Assembly (NCBI GenBank): GCA_963812945.1
Contig: CAWEXD010000010.1
Location: 725,712-789,711 of the forward strand
Direction: 5' to 3'
Length of the DNA: 64,000 bases
Source of the DNA: DASRDR01 sp963812945 [NCBI: uncultured Candidatus Rokubacteria bacterium]
Lineage (GTDB): Bacteria; Methylomirabilota; Methylomirabilia; Rokubacteriales
Shown: positions 20,346 through 28,590 of the stretch, in pieces
How positions within the stretch are numbered: position 1 is the stretch's first letter
How the letters are laid out: each line of letters begins with the position of its first letter
Notes under the pieces: generated by a model
What the model was told of the DNA's origin: nothing
The model's database searches: none
The model's input: the letters and a program-made list of their open reading frames with translations, nothing else
Program-made: the position numbers and the translations under genes

Positions 20346-21743
20346 ATGGCGACCGAGAAGGTCGACGTCCTCGTCGTCGGCTCGGGGCCGGGCGGCTACG
20401 TCGCCGCCATCCGGGCCGCCCAGCTCGGCCAGAAGGTCGCCGTCGTCGAGGCGGACCGGCCGGGCGGCATCTGCCTGAACTGGGGCTGCATCCCGACCAA
20501 GGCGCTCCTCCGGAACGCCGAAGTGCTCCAGCTCTTCCGCCGGGCCGCCGAGTTCGGCGTGACCGTCGAGAACCTCCGCGCCGACTACGCGGTGGCCCAC
20601 GGCCGGAGCCGCCAGGTCTCCGAGCGGATGTCCAAGGGGGTCGAGTTCCTCTTCCGCAAGAACAAGATCACGCTCGTGCCCGGGCGGGGCGAGCTCGTGG
20701 CCCCGGCCGCGGTGCGGGTCACGGCGGGAGACGGAAGCGCTCGCACGCTCGAGGCGCGCGCGGTGATCCTGGCCACCGGGGCGGTGCCGAAGAGCCTGCC
20801 CGGCGTGGCGATCGAAGGGACGCGCGTGATCAGCTCGGACGAGACGCTCCGGCTCGACCGGCTGCCGCGCTCGGTCATCGTGATCGGGGCCGGCGCGGTC
20901 GGGGTCGAGTTCGCCGACGTCTTCGCGGCCTACGGGGTCGAGGTCACGGTGGTGGAGGCGCTGCCGCGCCTCTTGCCGATCGAGGACGAAGAGATCTCGA
21001 AGCTCCTCGCGCGGAGCTTCGCCAAGCGGAAGATCGAGGTCCGCGTCGGCGTGAAGGTCCAGGCCGTGAAGCCGGGGCGGCAGGGCGTGACCGTCGAGAT
21101 CGAGCAGGACGGCCAGGGCGCGCGCCTCGAGGCGGCCGTCGTGCTGATGGCGGTGGGCCGCGGCGCCAAGACCGAGGGTCTGGGCCTGGACCGGCTCGGG
21201 GTGGCGATGGAGCGGGGCTTCGTGAAGGTGTCACCCCGGATGGAGACCTCGCTCCCGGGCCTCTACGCCGTCGGGGACGTGGCCGGGCCGCCGCTCCTCG
21301 CCCACAAGGCGAGCGCCGAGGGCGTCCTGGCGGCCGAGGTCATCGCCGGCCATCCCGCGCAGCCGATCAACTACCGCGCGATCCCGGGCTGCACCTACTG
21401 CCACCCCCAGGTGGCGAGCGTCGGGCTCACCGAGGCCCAGGCGCGCGCCGACGGGCGCCAGGTCAAGGTCGGGAAGTACATGTTCCTGGCGAACGGCAAG
21501 GCGCAGGCCCTCGGCGAGCCCGAGGGGCTGGTGAAGGTCGTCGCGGCCGCCGACACCGGCGAGATCCTGGGCGCCCACATCCTGGGCGCCGAGGCGACGG
21601 AGCTCATCGCCGAGTTCACGCTCGGCAAGACGCTCGAGGCGACCGTCGAGGAGGTGGGCCACACGATCCACGCCCACCCGACGATGGCCGAGGCGGTCAT
21701 GGAAGCCGCCCTCGACGCGATGGGGCAGGCGATCCACCTGTAG
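20346..21743 (+). CDS. lpdA: Dihydrolipoamide dehydrogenase (PDH E3)
   Basis: 465 aa FAD-dependent disulfide reductase that reoxidises dihydrolipoamide and makes NADH. Motifs: FAD-binding VVGSGPGGYVAAI, redox disulfide GGICLNWGCIPTK, NAD-binding VIGAGAVGVEFADVF, FAD-binding YAVGDVAGPPLLAHKA, and the catalytic HAHPTMAEAV near the end. It begins 4 nt after E2 and closes the block that started with lipA. A hairpin follows. Confidence 0.95.
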   Translation: MATEKVDVLVVGSGPGGYVAAIRAAQLGQKVAVVEADRPGGICLNWGCIPTKALLRNAEVLQLFRRAAEFGVTVENLRADYAVAHGRSRQVSERMSKGVEFLFRKNKITLVPGRGELVAPAAVRVTAGDGSARTLEARAVILATGAVPKSLPGVAIEGTRVISSDETLRLDRLPRSVIVIGAGAVGVEFADVFAAYGVEVTVVEALPRLLPIEDEEISKLLARSFAKRKIEVRVGVKVQAVKPGRQGVTVEIEQDGQGARLEAAVVLMAVGRGAKTEGLGLDRLGVAMERGFVKVSPRMETSLPGLYAVGDVAGPPLLAHKASAEGVLAAEVIAGHPAQPINYRAIPGCTYCHPQVASVGLTEAQARADGRQVKVGKYMFLANGKAQALGEPEGLVKVVAAADTGEILGAHILGAEATELIAEFTLGKTLEATVEEVGHTIHAHPTMAEAVMEAALDAMGQAIHL

Positions 21744-21754
21744 CCGCGGCGAGA

Positions 21755-21781
21755 GGCGACGAGCGGGGTCCCCCCGTCGCC
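21755..21781. terminator. Hairpin between convergent lpdA and the ytxH-like gene
   Basis: GGCGACG (21,755-21,761) and CGTCGCC (21,775-21,781) flank an inner GGGG/CCCC pairing, giving an 11-bp interrupted stem. It sits between convergent genes and may end transcription from both sides. No clear T-run is seen. Confidence 0.55.
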
Positions 21782-21827
21782 GACGATCGGTGCCGCCGTT
21801 GCTCGCGCCGCCCGCGAGCGCCCGGGG

Positions 21828-22202
21828 CTAGACGCCTTCGAGCGGCTCCTCGCGCCCGCGGAGCCGCGCGATCTCCTCCCGCATGGCGCCGCGGCCGGCC
21901 TCGAACGCGGCCTTCAGTTGGGCGGAGCTGTCCTCGACCATCTCCCGGCCGCGCCCGAGGTACTCGTGGGCCCGGGCCCGGAGCTGGGGATCGGTCACGG
22001 TCTCCTGCGCCCGCCGGGCCAGTTCCGCGCCGCGCTCTCGGGCCTGGCGCGCCCAGTCGGTGCCTTTCTCCTTCAGGATCTCCCGCGTCTCGCCCCCGGT
22101 CCTGGGCGCGAGCAGGAGGGCCACGGCGGCGCCGAGGATGGCGCCCACGGTCAAGAGCCCCATCGCCCCGAGGAAGTTCAGATCGTCGCGGTCTTCACTC
22201 AT
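21828..22202 (-). CDS. YtxH-like small membrane protein
   Basis: 124 aa. An N-terminal helix (AMGLLTVGAILGAAVALLLAPRTGGETR) matches the YtxH-type pattern: one membrane helix ending in LLAPxxGxExR. A long charged, coiled-coil-prone tail follows (ARQARERGAELARRAQE). YtxH-family proteins are linked to general stress in Firmicutes; function here is inferred only. It starts 3 nt after the DUF948-like gene, so the two form one unit. Confidence 0.8.
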   Translation of the reverse strand: MSEDRDDLNFLGAMGLLTVGAILGAAVALLLAPRTGGETREILKEKGTDWARQARERGAELARRAQETVTDPQLRARAHEYLGRGREMVEDSSAQLKAAFEAGRGAMREEIARLRGREEPLEGV

Positions 22203-22205
22203 GGC

Positions 22206-22592
22206 TCACTCCTTGCGGCGGCGGCGCGCCAGGCGGTGAACGAACACATCGATGCCCTTCTGGAGGCCTCGCGCGACGCCGACGACGCGGCCCACGGCGC
22301 CGAAGCTCGAGAGCAGGCTCGTGAGGTTCGTGAGACGCGCCAGGACGTCCTGGGCCATCAGGACCGTGCTCTCGACCTGTCGGAGGTCGCGGGTCGCCTG
22401 CTGGGCGAGCGTCCGATGCTCCTGCAGGAGGGCCTGGATCTGGGTCGTCAGGGGCTTGATCTCGCGGTCGACCGACGCCAGCGTCTGCTCCGCCGCGCGC
22501 GCGGTCCGGACCGCCTGGAGCAGGGTCGGGATGAGGAACACGACCAAGGCGAGGAACGCCAAGCTGGCAATCAGCGCGGCTATCTGTAGCAC
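22206..22592 (-). CDS. DUF948-like membrane protein
   Basis: 128 aa. One N-terminal membrane helix (ALIASLAFLALVVFLIPTLLQ), then a predicted coiled coil (AEQTLASVDREIKPLTTQIQ, then on to LARLTNL) and a basic C-terminus. This layout matches DUF948 proteins, which often neighbour YtxH genes as they do here. Precise function unknown. A sigma70-like promoter lies just upstream. Confidence 0.75.
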   Translation of the reverse strand: MLQIAALIASLAFLALVVFLIPTLLQAVRTARAAEQTLASVDREIKPLTTQIQALLQEHRTLAQQATRDLRQVESTVLMAQDVLARLTNLTSLLSSFGAVGRVVGVARGLQKGIDVFVHRLARRRRKE

Positions 22593-22629
22593 CGGGAAGA
22601 CCCCTTTGTCGTGGCGAGGGTGAGCCTCC

Positions 22630-22659
22630 AGGCTAGCAGAGGGCCGGGGGCGGCGTCAA
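22630..22659 (-). promoter_or_regulatory. Probable promoter of the DUF948-ytxH unit
   Basis: On the minus strand TTGACG (22,659-22,654) and TAGCCT (22,635-22,630) are separated by 18 nt, about 38 nt before the DUF948 start. Confidence 0.5.
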
Positions 22660-22885
22660 ACTCAGGGCCCGGAACCGGAGTCGGGTGCCGGCTGCCGCCC
22701 CGCGCACCCGGGTCGGCCCGTCCCACGCGGCGGCCCGGCGCCCGGTCAACCCCTTGAGGCTGGCCGGGCGCGGAGGGCCGTCGCTACCTTGCCTCCGTCT
22801 TGCTGCGGGTGAGGGCGCCGTCCCGGTTCGGCTACGAGGCGGCCGATCGCGCCGGCGCCGACGGATCGTCCGGATCGCGCCCAGC

Positions 22886-23377
22886 CTACCCCTTGGAGGC
22901 GCTCAGGGCCGCCTGCAGCTTCGTCTCGTTCTCGTGGGTGAGGGAGGTCTTCAGGACCTTGCCGCCCGTCCCCTTGAGCTCCTCGAGCACCTTGTCCGGG
23001 GTGGACTTTCGGACCAGGACGAACAGGGCGGAGCTCCCCGGGCGCAGGCCGCCGGCCAGATCCTTCATGAACCCGTCGTTGATGCCCACATCGGTGAGCG
23101 CGCCCGAGACCGCGCCGGCGGTCGCGCCCACCGCGACGCCCAGCAGCGGATTCAGGAACATCAGGCCGATCAGGGCGCCCCAGAACCCCCCGCTCATCGC
23201 CCCGTGGGCCGTCAGGTTGACCGCCTGATGCAGCTTGACCTTCCCCTTGTCGTCCTTCACGACCACGACCGCATCGCCCAGGTCGATGAGGAAGTCCTTC
23301 TGCATCTTGATCAGCTTGAGGCGGATCTCCTCGGCCTTGTACTGATCCTCGTACTCGACCACCACCAGCGTGCTCAT
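22886..23377 (-). CDS. DUF1269 family membrane protein
   Basis: 163 aa. N-terminal VVVEYEDQYKAEEIRLKL, then DAVVVVKDDKGKVKLHQAVNL, a Gly/Ala-rich membrane hairpin (GAMSGGFWGALIGLMFLNPL, then GVAVGATAGAVSGALTD) and a C-terminal alpha/beta part (SSALFVLVRKSTPDKVLEEL). This pattern is diagnostic of DUF1269. Function is unknown. A strong RBS (GAGGGAGGTCAG) precedes ATG 23,377. Confidence 0.85.
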   Translation of the reverse strand: MSTLVVVEYEDQYKAEEIRLKLIKMQKDFLIDLGDAVVVVKDDKGKVKLHQAVNLTAHGAMSGGFWGALIGLMFLNPLLGVAVGATAGAVSGALTDVGINDGFMKDLAGGLRPGSSALFVLVRKSTPDKVLEELKGTGGKVLKTSLTHENETKLQAALSASKG

Positions 23378-23492
23378 GACTGACCTCCCTCGTTCTCGTG
23401 TTCTTGAGCATGCGAGCGCACTCGCGTGAAGTTCATTGCGTCCCCGCCGCCGCCGCGACTCGCGCTAACGGCCCTGGGCGGGGGCGGCGGAG

Positions 23493-23711
23493 CTATTTGC
23501 CTTCCGTCTCGTTGCGGGTGAGGCCACCGTCCCGGTTCTGGTCGGCCGCCTCGTAGTCCTTCATCCGGGCGTCCGTATACTCCGGGACCGAGAGCCGCCC
23601 GTCACCGCTCCGGTCGGCAGTGCGGAAGGCCGCATCGCTCGCCCCCGGGATCTCGTCCTTGACCAGCGACCCGTCCTTGTTCCGGTCGAGGAGGAAGAAC
23701 ACCTCCACCAT
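23493..23711 (-). CDS. EF-hand protein, N-terminus uncertain
   Basis: 72 aa from ATG 23,711 with three EF-hand calcium loops: DRNKDGSLVKDE, DRSGDGRLSVPE and DQNRDGGLTRNE. The same frame stays open upstream to a TAG at 23,841-23,843 and encodes a fourth perfect loop (DRNRDGRITPGE), but that stretch has no ATG, GTG or TTG. Either the gene begins with a rare codon (a CTG is at 23,763-23,765), or the true N-terminus with its signal peptide was lost to a small indel. Probably a secreted or periplasmic calcium-binding protein. Confidence 0.7.
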   Translation of the reverse strand: MVEVFFLLDRNKDGSLVKDEIPGASDAAFRTADRSGDGRLSVPEYTDARMKDYEAADQNRDGGLTRNETEGK

Positions 23712-23889
23712 CCGGGCGCGGTACTCCCCGGGCGTGATCCGCCCATCTCTGTTCCGGTCCGTCAGGTCGAACGGGCTCGGGGGCGTCGGCTGCTGCCCCT
23801 GGGCCGGCCCGACTCGGCGGAGCTGGCCGCACCGGGGCGCCTAGCGAACGCTCGCCGCGGGCCGCAGGCGGTGTAGGTGAGGACGGGCG

Positions 23890-24318
23890 TCAGCGCTTCG
23901 TGACCTCGAAGGAGGCGTTGCCCGTGAACCCCACCCACGAGCCCTCGCCCACGAGCACCCGGCGGCCGCCGTCCTCGTGGAGCGCCGCCGACCCTCGCGC
24001 GGCGGAGCCCTCGAAGAGGATCCTACCGCCCTCGATCCGGCCTCGGCCCGTGCCCGGCATGCCGTCGATGTTCGACGTGAAGGACCCATCCGGCGCGATG
24101 GCCAGACGAAGGTTCGCGGTCCGTCCCGCGCTTGCGGGCCCCGTCGTGCCGGTGCCCCGCAGTGTCCCCTGCCAGTCTCCCGCCAGGCTCGCCAGATCGC
24201 CCGCCTGCAACGCCTTGGCCGGTGGCAGCTGCGCCGTCGTCTTCGCTCCGGCGCACCCCCCGACGAGCAGCGCCAGAACCAGCGTCACACTGCATGCCCA
24301 CAACGCTTTCCTCACCAT
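23890..24318 (-). CDS. Lipoprotein of unknown function
   Basis: 142 aa. A clear lipoprotein signal peptide (ALWACSVTLVLALLVGGCAG, lipobox LVGGC) is followed by a beta-rich domain with a GDWQGTLRG start and repeated G-x-F/W strands, similar in style to small extracytoplasmic beta-sandwich lipoproteins. Function unknown. It lies upstream of the EF-hand gene on the same strand. Confidence 0.75.
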   Translation of the reverse strand: MVRKALWACSVTLVLALLVGGCAGAKTTAQLPPAKALQAGDLASLAGDWQGTLRGTGTTGPASAGRTANLRLAIAPDGSFTSNIDGMPGTGRGRIEGGRILFEGSAARGSAALHEDGGRRVLVGEGSWVGFTGNASFEVTKR

Positions 24319-24698
24319 CGACGTCTCTCCTCTCCAGAAACGGGGTCTGAGCTCTCAGTGTCCATCGTGGCGCAGATGATCCGTAGAGTCCACCCCACCT
24401 CGGCCGGCGCCTCCTCGATCAGAAGGGCCAGACAATCGGCACCAGGAACGTCCCCACCACGAAGAGCCATCCCATCGAAGCGATACACGCTGGGTCCCAT
24501 CACGATGAGGTTGACCGGAATGGCGACGGGCGTGCGGAAGGCGGCGGCCTGGGCGACGGCGATGCTCCGCCCTGGCGCGCCCGTCGGCCGTGTCCCGAAT
24601 GATGTGGAAAAGCCTTCTCGGAGAGCGGAGCCGGTGGGGCTCGGATCGGGGGCAAGGCCCGATTTCGGGGGATACCCGGATATGGGTCGCCCCGTCAA
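24312..24698 (-). CDS. Hypothetical ORF, possibly a disrupted gene
   Basis: 128 aa with no recognised family. The reading frame crosses the left end of the IS256-type element (24,592), so its first third is transposon sequence. The part outside the element (24,312-24,591) contains AIPVNLIVMGPSVYRF. In another minus frame a hydrophobic GWLFVVGTFLVPIVWPF followed by a stop suggests the tail of a membrane protein. Best read as the remnant of a gene interrupted by the insertion. Confidence 0.3.
   Translation of the reverse strand: MTGRPISGYPPKSGLAPDPSPTGSALREGFSTSFGTRPTGAPGRSIAVAQAAAFRTPVAIPVNLIVMGPSVYRFDGMALRGGDVPGADCLALLIEEAPAEVGWTLRIICATMDTESSDPVSGEERRRW
24592..24612 (+). repeat. IS256-type inverted repeat, left
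   Basis: 21-bp terminal repeat with the shared blocks GTCCCGA and TGTGGAAAAG. Confidence 0.75.
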
Positions 24699-24745
24699 AC
24701 GCGATCCTGAGCCAATTGTGCGAAGGCGAAGTCGCGGGCATTGGA

Positions 24746-25972
24746 TCAGGCGGCCTCTTCCGCCGTCGGCGCCGGGGTCGTGAGGGTGCGCGTCATGTCC
24801 TGCCAGCCTTCGAGTTTGCGGAAGACGATCTGGCCCGAGGCCACCAGGCCGTAGAGCAAGGCGAGCGCCGCGTCCGCCGTAGGGAAACTGCCTTGCGTCT
24901 TCACCCGACGCCGGAACTCGAGATGCAGGCGCTCAATGCTGTTCGTCGTGCGCCAGCTCTTCCACTGGCTACGCGGGTAGCGGAAGAAGGTAAGCAACTC
25001 GGCGCCGGCCTCCGCCAAGCTCGTGACCGCACCCGGACAGCCCTTGGTCCACTTCTTGATGAACGCTAGGTACGCGCGCCGGGCGGCGGCCCCGTCCTCG
25101 GCGAAGACGATGGCGTGGTAATTGTCGCGGAGCTCGTCATGGAGCCGCCGTGGGGCATGGGTCAGGAGGTTCCGCAGCTTGTGCACGGTACACCGCTGGA
25201 TGGCCGCCGCCGGCCACGTCCGTTCGACGGCGGCGCGCAGCCCCGGGCCGCCGTCGATGATGCAGAGCTGGGGCGCGCGCACGCCGCGGGCCGCCAAGTC
25301 CTCGCAGACCGCCGCCCAGGCATCAGTGCTCTCGCTCCCGCGAAGAGAGAGATGCACCAGGACCTTCTGGCCACTCCGCTGTACCCCCAGGACGGCCAGC
25401 ACCGGGACCGGGCTCACGCGCCCGCCCAGCCGCACGCGCAGGTGAAAGCCATCCAGGTAGAGGGCGACGAGATCGAGATCGGCCAGCGGCCGCGCCCGCC
25501 AGGCCTCGAGCTGAGCCTTCAACCCCTGGACGATCCGGCTGATCGCGCTCTTCGACAAGGCCCGGCCCTGCAACAGCGGCTTCAGGGCACCGCGGATCCG
25601 GCGCGTGTTCGCCCCGCACAGGTAGGCCTGCAGGACGGCCTCGTTGACCTGGCGCATCCGCCGGGCGTAGGCCGGCAGGACCTGGCTCTGCCATTCGGTG
25701 GCCGCGCTGGCTCCGACCTGCAGGCGCGCCCGGGGGATGGTCAAGGTCACAGCGCCCACGGGGCTGGTGATCGTGCGCACCTTCGACCCATGGCGATAGC
25801 CCAGCCGAGCCTCGCCACGCGCGTACGGGGGCCCGAGCACCGCGCCGAGTTCCGCGCCCACGAGATGCTCAATGGCCTGTCGCACGACGGTCCGCATCTC
25901 GACCTGCAGGGCCGCGGCCCAATCGATCTCGGCCGGCTTGTCCCCGGCCGTCTTCTGTGGCAACGTCGGCAT
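24746..25972 (-). CDS. IS256-family (mutator-type) transposase
   Basis: 408 aa, full length. DDE residues of the RNase H-like fold can be placed: Asp in VALYLDGFHLRV, Asp in CIIDGGPGLRAAVE, and Glu in the hallmark TTNSIERLHLEFRRR. The insertion motif with RCTVHKLRNLL after the second Asp is typical of IS256/MULE enzymes. No frameshift or stop, so it may be active. Base composition resembles the surroundings. Confidence 0.95.
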   Translation of the reverse strand: MPTLPQKTAGDKPAEIDWAAALQVEMRTVVRQAIEHLVGAELGAVLGPPYARGEARLGYRHGSKVRTITSPVGAVTLTIPRARLQVGASAATEWQSQVLPAYARRMRQVNEAVLQAYLCGANTRRIRGALKPLLQGRALSKSAISRIVQGLKAQLEAWRARPLADLDLVALYLDGFHLRVRLGGRVSPVPVLAVLGVQRSGQKVLVHLSLRGSESTDAWAAVCEDLAARGVRAPQLCIIDGGPGLRAAVERTWPAAAIQRCTVHKLRNLLTHAPRRLHDELRDNYHAIVFAEDGAAARRAYLAFIKKWTKGCPGAVTSLAEAGAELLTFFRYPRSQWKSWRTTNSIERLHLEFRRRVKTQGSFPTADAALALLYGLVASGQIVFRKLEGWQDMTRTLTTPAPTAEEAA

Positions 25973-26053
25973 CGGCGTATCTCCTCTCGGTGCGCCCCGC
26001 CAAGGGCGTCACGGTTGGTGGTCTCCAATCCACCGAGAAGATACGCCATTTCT

Positions 26054-26074
26054 CTTTTCCACAACTATCGGGAC
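26054..26074 (-). repeat. IS256-type inverted repeat, right
   Basis: Right-end partner of the repeat at 24,592-24,612; 17 of 21 positions match in inverted orientation. Confidence 0.75.
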
Positions 26075-26154
26075 GCCGCCGGCGCGCGCCCGTCTTCACG
26101 TCGAGGCTAACGCCGAGGCCAGGCGGCGCGCGTGGCGTGAGCCGTCGCCCCGCC

Positions 26155-26182
26155 TTGTCCCGGCCCTCCGCGACGTTATACA
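26155..26182 (+). promoter_or_regulatory. Probable promoter of the LapA-like gene
   Basis: TTGTCC (26,155-26,160), 16-nt spacer, TATACA (26,177-26,182). The ATG at 26,194 is only 11 nt after the -10 box, so the mRNA would be almost leaderless. Confidence 0.55.
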
Positions 26183-26193
26183 CTCCGCCCACC

Positions 26194-26415
26194 ATGCGAT
26201 ACGTCTACTTGGCGCTGGTCGTTCTCGGCACCCTGGCCGTGCTCCTCTTCATGGTCCAGAACCTCGCGCCGGTGTCCGTGTCGTTCATGAGCGCCCGGGT
26301 CACGATGCCGATTTGGCTGGTCGTCGTCGTCGTGTACCTGCTCGGCATGGTCTCCGGCGGCGCCTTGTGGAGCCTCCTTCGCGCCTCGGTCCGCGGGGCG
26401 CTCGATCGAAGGTAA
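26194..26415 (+). CDS. LapA-domain small inner-membrane protein
   Basis: 73 aa with two membrane helices (YLALVVLGTLAVLLFMVQN and WLVVVVVYLLGMVSGGALW) joined by the APVSVSFMSARVTMP linker, the DUF1049/LapA pattern. In E. coli the LapA/LapB pair helps control LPS synthesis; no lapB is adjacent here, so only the family is assigned. It lies just outside the right end of the IS element. Confidence 0.8.
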   Translation: MRYVYLALVVLGTLAVLLFMVQNLAPVSVSFMSARVTMPIWLVVVVVYLLGMVSGGALWSLLRASVRGALDRR

Positions 26416-26443
26416 CGGCACCGCCGCCTCGGAGCCCTCCCGC

Positions 26444-26959
26444 TCAGGCGCCGGACGGAGGAGGCGGCGGCCCCTCCATCGTCACCCGGACGTCTCGCTT
26501 CGAGGCCGCGATCGGGATCCCGGCCTCGGCGAGCGCGCGATAGGCCGCGGCCGTCACCTCGCTCCGGACGATCAGGAACGCGTCCAAGTCATCGGCCCAG
26601 CACCGTAGCTCGAGCTGGAGCGCGCTGTCGCCGAGCGACTGGAACAGGACGGTCGGCGCCGGCACGGCCAGCACGTTGGGATGGGCCCGCGCGACGTCCA
26701 CCAGGACGCGCGACAGCTGATCCGGCGGCGTCCCGTGGGGCACGCCGACCGGGATCTCGACCCGGATCCGCCGGTTGGAGAGGGTCAGGTTCGTGACTTT
26801 CTCCGAGATCAGGTCCGCGTTCGGGACGATGACCTCGGCCCCCCCACCGTCCGGATGAGGCCCGCGGCCGTGGGCGGAGGCCGCGACTGCCGCGGCGGAA
26901 CTCTCGAGGGCACTCGGGCGTTTACATGACTCGGGCTTGATCCGCGGGTCTGCGCCCAA
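26444..26959 (-). pseudogene. Mechanosensitive channel (MscS-type) C-terminal fragment
   Basis: 171 codons; only the part from GAEVIVPNADLISEKVTNLT onward is recognisable. This is the end of the MscS beta domain followed by its alpha/beta C-terminal domain (RIRVEIPVGV, LRCWADDLDAFL). The membrane helices and most of the beta domain are missing. Upstream codons do not resemble the family, so this is a truncated remnant, not a working channel. Confidence 0.7.
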
Positions 26960-27066
26960 GGCCCGCCGCCCGGCTTCCTACCTGACCCGCGACGAATACG
27001 GTGCCACGCCTGCCCGTCAGACGGCCCGTCGCTCGAATTCCGTCACCACCAACAGGAGGGCCATCA

Positions 27067-28536
27067 ATGCGTCGGATTCGCCCGTACGGCCGATGGGCGA
27101 TGCCCATCGTCCTGACTGCGCTGCTAGTCCTGCCGAGCCTCGAATCCTCGGCGGTGTCGGGGAAGCTCTGGACGGAGCGTGCTGCCCAGACCGCGGCCCC
27201 CACCGCCACGATGCCGGCCTGGTCCGAGATCGCGAAGGCGGCCAAGCCGGCCGTCGTGAATCTCACGACCAAGGTCGCCCGTGAGCGCGCGGAGGCGCGT
27301 GGGCCCGAGATGCAGGCGCCTGAGGAGTTCCGGGAGCAGTTCCGCGACTTCTTCAAGCGGTTCGAGTTCCCCAGGGGTCTCCAGCCGACGCAGGCCCGGG
27401 GCTCGGGGTTCATCATCCACAAGGACGGGTACATCCTGACCAACAACCACGTCATCGACGGGGCGAGCGAGGTCACCGTCAAGCTGTCCGACGGCCGGAG
27501 CTTCACGGCGAAGGCCGTGGGCCAGGACCCCAAGACCGACATCGCGCTCCTGAAGATCGATGGCGCGGGAGACCTGCCAGTGCTGCCGCTCGGGGATTCC
27601 GCGGCGCTGCAGACCGGCGAGCCCGTCATGGCCATCGGCAACCCCTTCGGCCTCGAGCAGACGGTCACCACCGGCATCGTCAGCGCCACCGGCCGGGTGA
27701 TCGGCGGCGGCCCGTACGATGACTTCGTCCAGACGGACGCCTCGATCAACCCCGGCAACAGCGGCGGCCCGCTGATCAACGCCCGGGGTGAGGCGATCGG
27801 CATGAACACGGCTATCTTCAGCCGCACCGGCGGCTCGGTCGGCATCGGCTTCGCGGTCCCGATCAACATGGCCAAGCTCGTGGCGCCGCAGCTGGCGGAG
27901 CACGGGCGGGTCGAGCGCGGGTGGCTCGGCGTGACGATCCAGCCGCTGTCCCCGGAGCTCGCGAAGGCGTTCGCCGTCACCCAGCAGGAGGGCGCGCTCG
28001 TGTCGAGCGTCGCCGAGAACTCGCCGGCGGCGCAGGCGGGCGTGCGGCACGGTGACGTCATCGTCGAGTACGACGGCCAGAAGGTCGGGCGGACGCCTGA
28101 GCTGCCGCGGATGGTCGCGGCGACGCCGGTCGGCAAGAAGGTGACGATGAAGGTCCTGCGAGACAGTAAGGAGATGTCCCTGTCTCTGACGATCGCGCAG
28201 TTGACGGAGAAGGGAGATGGGGCGGTGGCCAGCGCGCCGGCCGACGCGACGAAGCGCGGCCGGCTCGGCATCGTGGTGGAGCCGCTCACGCCGGAGACGG
28301 CGCGAGGGCTCGGCGCCTCGGACAAGCACGGCGTGATCGTTCGCAGTGTCCAGGAGGGGAGCCCGGCCGAGCTGGCGGGGATCCGCTCCGGCGACGTCAT
28401 CACCGAGGTCAACCGGCAGCCGATGAAGAGCGTCGAGGATCTCCGCCGCGCCGTCGCGCAGCATCAGGCGGGGAGCTCCCTCGTGCTCCTCGTGACGCGT
28501 GACGGCTCGGCCCGGTACCTGACGGTCAAGGTGTAA
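27067..28536 (+). CDS. degP: Periplasmic serine protease/chaperone, HtrA/DegP type
   Basis: 489 aa. N-terminal hydrophobic export signal (MPIVLTALLVLPSLE), then a trypsin-like domain with catalytic His in ILTNNHVIDG, Asp in DPKTDIALLKI and Ser in NPGNSGGPLIN. Two PDZ domains follow (about 285-375 and 400-485, each with SPAAQAG or SPAELAG and a GDVI motif). It degrades or refolds misfolded envelope proteins. Start chosen at ATG 27,067 behind AGGAGGG. The role fits the envelope/stress genes around it. Confidence 0.94.
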   Translation: MRRIRPYGRWAMPIVLTALLVLPSLESSAVSGKLWTERAAQTAAPTATMPAWSEIAKAAKPAVVNLTTKVARERAEARGPEMQAPEEFREQFRDFFKRFEFPRGLQPTQARGSGFIIHKDGYILTNNHVIDGASEVTVKLSDGRSFTAKAVGQDPKTDIALLKIDGAGDLPVLPLGDSAALQTGEPVMAIGNPFGLEQTVTTGIVSATGRVIGGGPYDDFVQTDASINPGNSGGPLINARGEAIGMNTAIFSRTGGSVGIGFAVPINMAKLVAPQLAEHGRVERGWLGVTIQPLSPELAKAFAVTQQEGALVSSVAENSPAAQAGVRHGDVIVEYDGQKVGRTPELPRMVAATPVGKKVTMKVLRDSKEMSLSLTIAQLTEKGDGAVASAPADATKRGRLGIVVEPLTPETARGLGASDKHGVIVRSVQEGSPAELAGIRSGDVITEVNRQPMKSVEDLRRAVAQHQAGSSLVLLVTRDGSARYLTVKV

Positions 28537-28553
28537 GAGGGCGACAAAGGCCC

Positions 28554-28590
28554 GTCAACGCGCGCTCGGGTTCTCCGGGCGCGCGTTGAC
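28554..28590 (+). promoter_or_regulatory. Perfect 12-bp inverted repeat overlapping a -35 box
   Basis: GTCAACGCGCGC (28,554-28,565) and GCGCGCGTTGAC (28,579-28,590) are exact inverse complements with a 13-nt loop. The right arm contains TTGAC of the downstream promoter. It could be a repressor operator or a terminator for degP; no strong T-run follows. Confidence 0.65.

Larger units (their letters stand above)
24592..26074 (-). mobile_element. IS256-family insertion sequence, apparently complete
   Basis: About 1,483 bp bounded by imperfect inverted repeats. Left: GTCCCGAATGATGTGGAAAA plus G (24,592-24,612). Right, on the complementary strand: GTCCCGATAGTTGTGGAAAA plus G (26,074-26,054). They match at 17 of 21 positions. 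The element carries one full-length transposase on the minus strand. No matching 8- or 9-bp target duplication is visible next to these ends, so the exact borders may be a few bases off or the flanks have changed. Confidence 0.85.

Noticed and set aside
26820-26960. Upstream codons of the MscS fragment as a genuine N-terminus
   Set aside because: Neither frame resembles the MscS membrane or beta domain; there are no membrane helices.
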